Shown in pieces: positions 5,952 to 8,155 of a stretch of 8,155 nucleotides of DNA. Below the pieces are notes generated by a model. It was not told where the DNA came from, did no database searches, and was given only the letters and a program-made list of their open reading frames with translations. Each line of letters opens with the position of its first letter. Positions within the stretch are counted from its first letter, which is position 1. The DNA lies in assembly GCA_022705125.1 (NCBI GenBank), contig JAKJFB010000115.1, positions 1 through 8,155 of the forward strand. The letters are read 5' to 3'. The position numbers and the translations under genes were made by a program. Origin of the DNA: Pseudomonadota bacterium (lineage in GTDB: Bacteria > Pseudomonadota > Gammaproteobacteria > Pseudomonadales > UBA5518).

Positions 5952-6612
5952 CCGCACTGCCGGCACACCCCCACGGCAGATTCCGCGTTTTATCGCGGTC
6001 GAGGGTCCGATCGGAGCCGGCAAGACCACGCTCGCGCGCCGACTGGCCGCGAGCTTCGGCCACGAACTCGTGCTGGAGCTCGCCGACGAGAACCCGTTCC
6101 TCGAGAGCTTCTATCGCGAGCGCGCGCGCAATGCGCTCGCCACCCAGCTGTTCTTCCTGATCCAGCGCGTGCGCCAGGTCGATGCGATACGTCAGGCCGA
6201 CTTGTTCCAGAGTTCGCGCGTCACGGACTTCCTGATCGAGAAGGACCGGCTGTTCGCGCGGCTCAACCTCGACGCCAACGAATTCGAGCTCTACGAAACC
6301 GTTTTCACGCGCCTGGTGCCGAGCACGCCGCGACCCGACCTCGTGATCTACCTGCAGGCGCCGGTGGAAGTGTTGATCGAGCGCATCCAGCGCCGCGGCA
6401 TCGCCGCCGAGCAGTTGGTCGAGCGCAAGTACCTCGAACAACTCAACGAAGCCTACAGCCAGTTCTTCCATTTCTACGACGAAGCGCCACTGCTGATCGT
6501 CAATGCGGCCGCTATTGACTTCGCCAATGACGATAACCACTATACCGAGCTCGTCGAATACCTGCTGAACGTGCGCGCTGGCAGACACTACTTCAATCCC
6601 ACCTTTTTCTGA
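5944..6612 (+). CDS. Deoxynucleoside kinase (dGK/dAK-type) family protein
   Basis: 222 aa P-loop kinase of the deoxynucleoside kinase family, which phosphorylates deoxynucleosides to 5'-monophosphates for dNTP salvage. The P-loop is GPIGAGKTT (21-29), after a beta strand RFIAVE. Then come [13 protein letters not shown], a substrate-side helix with [20 protein letters not shown], a strand [10 protein letters not shown], and an Arg-rich lid, [18 protein letters not shown]. The size matches bacterial family members (about 205-225). I chose ATG 5944 because GGAG at 5933-5936 lies 7 nt upstream. A TTG at 5923 in the same frame would add seven residues but has no comparable site. It overlaps the folK stop (ATGACTAG) and ends 13 nt before panB, so it is inside the operon. 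Substrate preference (dA, dG, dC or other) cannot be read from sequence. It has no obvious link to pantothenate, so its place here probably reflects shared housekeeping expression. Confidence 0.88.
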   Translation: MTSRTAGTPPRQIPRFIAVEGPIGAGKTTLARRLAASFGHELVLELADENPFLESFYRERARNALATQLFFLIQRVRQVDAIRQADLFQSSRVTDFLIEKDRLFARLNLDANEFELYETVFTRLVPSTPRPDLVIYLQAPVEVLIERIQRRGIAAEQLVERKYLEQLNEAYSQFFHFYDEAPLLIVNAAAIDFANDDNHYTELVEYLLNVRAGRHYFNPTFF

Positions 6613-6625
6613 TGCGAGCCCGGGC

Positions 6626-7417
6626 ATGAAAGCCGTAACGATCAGGACACTGCAGGAGATGAAGCGCGAACGGCGCCGCTTCTGCTGCCTGACCGCCTAC
6701 GACGCGAGCTTCGCGCGCGCCGCCGCCGGCGCAGGGATCGAAACGATACTCGTCGGCGATTCGCTCGGCATGGTGCTGCAGGGACATGCGAGCACCGTTC
6801 CGGTCACCATCGAGGAGATGGCCTACCATACGCGCTGCGTGAGCCGCGGTGCCGCTCCCGCGCTGGTGATCGGCGATATGCCCTTCATGAGCTACGCCAC
6901 GCCCGAAGAGGCCATGCGCAATGCCGCGGTCCTGATGCAGGCCGGGGCGCACATGGTCAAGCTCGAGGGTGGCGCCTGGCTCGTCGATACCGTGCAGCGC
7001 CTGAGCGAGCGCGGCGTGCCGGTCTGCGCGCACCTCGGGCTCACGCCGCAATCCGTGAACAGCTTCGGCGGCTTCGTGGTGCAGGGCCGCGATCCGGTGG
7101 CAGCTCAGCGCATCGTCGACGACGCAAAAGCGCTCGCTGACGCGGGCGCCGCGCTGCTGGTGCTGGAATGCGTACCGCGCGCGCTGGCCACCGACATCAC
7201 GACGCAGTTGCCGATCCCCGTGATCGGCATCGGTGCCGGCGCCGGCACCGACGCGCAGGTGCTGGTGATGCACGACATGCTCGGCATGACCCCGCGCCCC
7301 CCGCGCTTCGTGCAGAATTTCCTCACCGGCGGCCGCGACATCGCGGGCGCCTTCGCGGCCTACGCGGCCGCGGTGCGCGACGGCAGCTTCCCGCAGCCGG
7401 AACACGGCTTCGACTGA
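6626..7417 (+). CDS. panB: 3-methyl-2-oxobutanoate hydroxymethyltransferase (ketopantoate hydroxymethyltransferase)
   Basis: 263 aa TIM-barrel enzyme (E. coli PanB 264 aa) that makes ketopantoate from alpha-ketoisovalerate and 5,10-methylene-tetrahydrofolate, the first committed step to pantothenate. It aligns with E. coli numbering without gaps at the active site. The Mg ligands D45 (LVGDSLGM), D84 ([10 protein letters not shown]) and E114 (MVKLEGG) and the catalytic base E181 (LLVLECVP) are all present. [20 protein letters not shown] (136-155) is diagnostic. The glycine loop reads [20 protein letters not shown], with Ala where the family usually has Gly after Asp, a mild change. The start ATG 6626 has only a short GAG (6616-6618), seven bases upstream. 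panC follows after 29 nt. Confidence 0.97.
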   Translation: MKAVTIRTLQEMKRERRRFCCLTAYDASFARAAAGAGIETILVGDSLGMVLQGHASTVPVTIEEMAYHTRCVSRGAAPALVIGDMPFMSYATPEEAMRNAAVLMQAGAHMVKLEGGAWLVDTVQRLSERGVPVCAHLGLTPQSVNSFGGFVVQGRDPVAAQRIVDDAKALADAGAALLVLECVPRALATDITTQLPIPVIGIGAGAGTDAQVLVMHDMLGMTPRPPRFVQNFLTGGRDIAGAFAAYAAAVRDGSFPQPEHGFD

Positions 7418-7431
7418 CAGCGACCACCGGC

Positions 7432-7449
7432 AGGGAGCCCGCCGCCATG
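7432..7449 (+). promoter_or_regulatory. Shine-Dalgarno site fixing the panC ATG start
   Basis: AGGGAG at 7432-7437 lies 9 nt before ATG 7447-7449. This is the strongest ribosome-binding site in the pcnB-panC cluster and sits in the 29 nt gap after panB. I see no promoter or terminator in that gap, so panC is likely read from the same transcript as panB. Confidence 0.7.
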
Positions 7450-8155
7450 CAGATCTGCAAGACCTTCTCCGAGATCCGTGCGACCGTGGGCGACTGGCGT
7501 CGACAGGACCAGGCAGTGGTCTTCGTGCCCACGCTCGGCAACCTGCACGAAGGCCACCTGCAACTGGTGAAGCTCGCCGCGGAGCACGGCGACAAGGTCG
7601 TCGTCAGCATCTTCGTGAACGCACTGCAGTTCGGCAAGAACGAGGACTATGCGCTCTACCCGCGCACCCTCGATGCCGACATCGAGAAGCTGCGCGGCGC
7701 CGGGGCGGATGCGCTGTTCTGCCCGAGCGACCGCGAGGTCTACCCGAACGGCGTCGAGGAGCAGACCACGGTCGCGGTGCCCACGATGACCAACATCCTG
7801 TGCGGCGCCACGCGCCCGGGACACTTCACCGGCGTCACCACGATCGTGAGCAAGCTGTTCAATATCGTGCAGCCGCACAAGGCCGTGTTCGGCGTCAAGG
7901 ATTTCCAGCAACTCGCCGTCGTGCGCCGGATGGTCGAGGACCTGTGCTTCCCCATCGAGATCATCGGGGCGCCGGTCGCGCGCGCCGAAGACGGCCTCGC
8001 GCTCAGCTCGCGCAACGGTTACCTGAACGCCGCCGAACGAGCGATTGCGCCGGCGCTGTACCGCGCGCTGGTCGCGGCGCGCGATGCGATCGCGGCCGGG
8101 GAACGCGGCTATGCGCTGCTCGAGGCGCGCGCGCAGATCAGCCTGCTCGAGGCGG
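7447..8155 (+). CDS. panC: Pantoate--beta-alanine ligase (pantothenate synthetase), 3' end outside window
   Basis: Enzyme that uses ATP to activate pantoate as pantoyl-adenylate and join it to beta-alanine, giving pantothenate. 236 codons are visible of an expected ~283. The family signatures are present: [12 protein letters not shown] (27-38) with the HIGH-like adenylation motif, [24 protein letters not shown] spanning the pantoate pocket, [30 protein letters not shown], and the KMSKS-like region [12 protein letters not shown]. Three positions differ from the usual motifs: PTMG is PTLG (L30), FVNP is FVNA (A59), and FGEKD or FGQKD is FGVKD (V150). Core residues such as H34, H37, K151, D152 and Q155 are kept, so activity is likely. 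The frame runs to the last base with no stop; the missing C-terminus is the dimer/lid domain. Confidence 0.96.
   Translation, partial: MQICKTFSEIRATVGDWRRQDQAVVFVPTLGNLHEGHLQLVKLAAEHGDKVVVSIFVNALQFGKNEDYALYPRTLDADIEKLRGAGADALFCPSDREVYPNGVEEQTTVAVPTMTNILCGATRPGHFTGVTTIVSKLFNIVQPHKAVFGVKDFQQLAVVRRMVEDLCFPIEIIGAPVARAEDGLALSSRNGYLNAAERAIAPALYRALVAARDAIAAGERGYALLEARAQISLLEA

Overview
The window is about 8.2 kb of GC-rich DNA with every gene on the + strand. It carries the block cbrA-cbrB-[329 bp gap]-pcnB-folK-deoxynucleoside kinase-panB-panC. The order cbrA-cbrB-pcnB-folK-panB-panC is the one I know from Pseudomonas and relatives, so the source is very probably a high-GC gammaproteobacterium. The kinase gene between folK and panB, and sequence differences in CbrB and PanC, suggest a lineage outside core Pseudomonas. 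Species cannot be read from this window. It looks like ordinary chromosome: I see no insertion sequence, integrase, phage gene, CRISPR array, tRNA or rRNA.

Region 1 (1-3755) is a two-component system. The first gene, open at the left edge, is a CbrA-type sensor: a sodium/solute symporter-like membrane part, a STAC-like linker, a PAS-like domain and a histidine kinase. After 62 bp comes CbrB, an NtrC-type regulator with receiver, AAA+ and Fis-type DNA-binding domains. In Pseudomonas this pair controls carbon/nitrogen balance and use of amino acids and other secondary carbon sources. Here CbrB has lost the GAFTGA loop that NtrC-family activators use to contact sigma-54.

Region 2 (3756-4084) is the only long non-coding stretch and the most interesting part. 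It holds, in order: two copies of a GTNACGTTTTT-type repeat 33 nt apart, an exact IHF-consensus match, an A-tract, a weak sigma-70-like promoter, two exact AANAANAA ('CA') motifs, a hairpin terminator, and an extended -10 promoter in front of pcnB. In Pseudomonas the same gap encodes CrcZ, a CbrB-activated decoy RNA whose CA motifs titrate Hfq/Crc. I propose a short (about 80 nt) CrcZ-like RNA here. Its promoter does not look like sigma-54, which fits the altered CbrB.

Region 3 (4085-8155) is a compact housekeeping cluster. pcnB (poly(A) polymerase I) overlaps folK (folate pathway) by 11 nt. folK overlaps a P-loop deoxynucleoside kinase by 8 nt. panB follows after 13 nt and panC after 29 nt, running off the right edge. 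PanB and PanC are two steps of pantothenate (coenzyme A precursor) synthesis. PanB uses 5,10-methylene-tetrahydrofolate, which links it to folK. The overlaps imply co-transcription from a promoter before pcnB.
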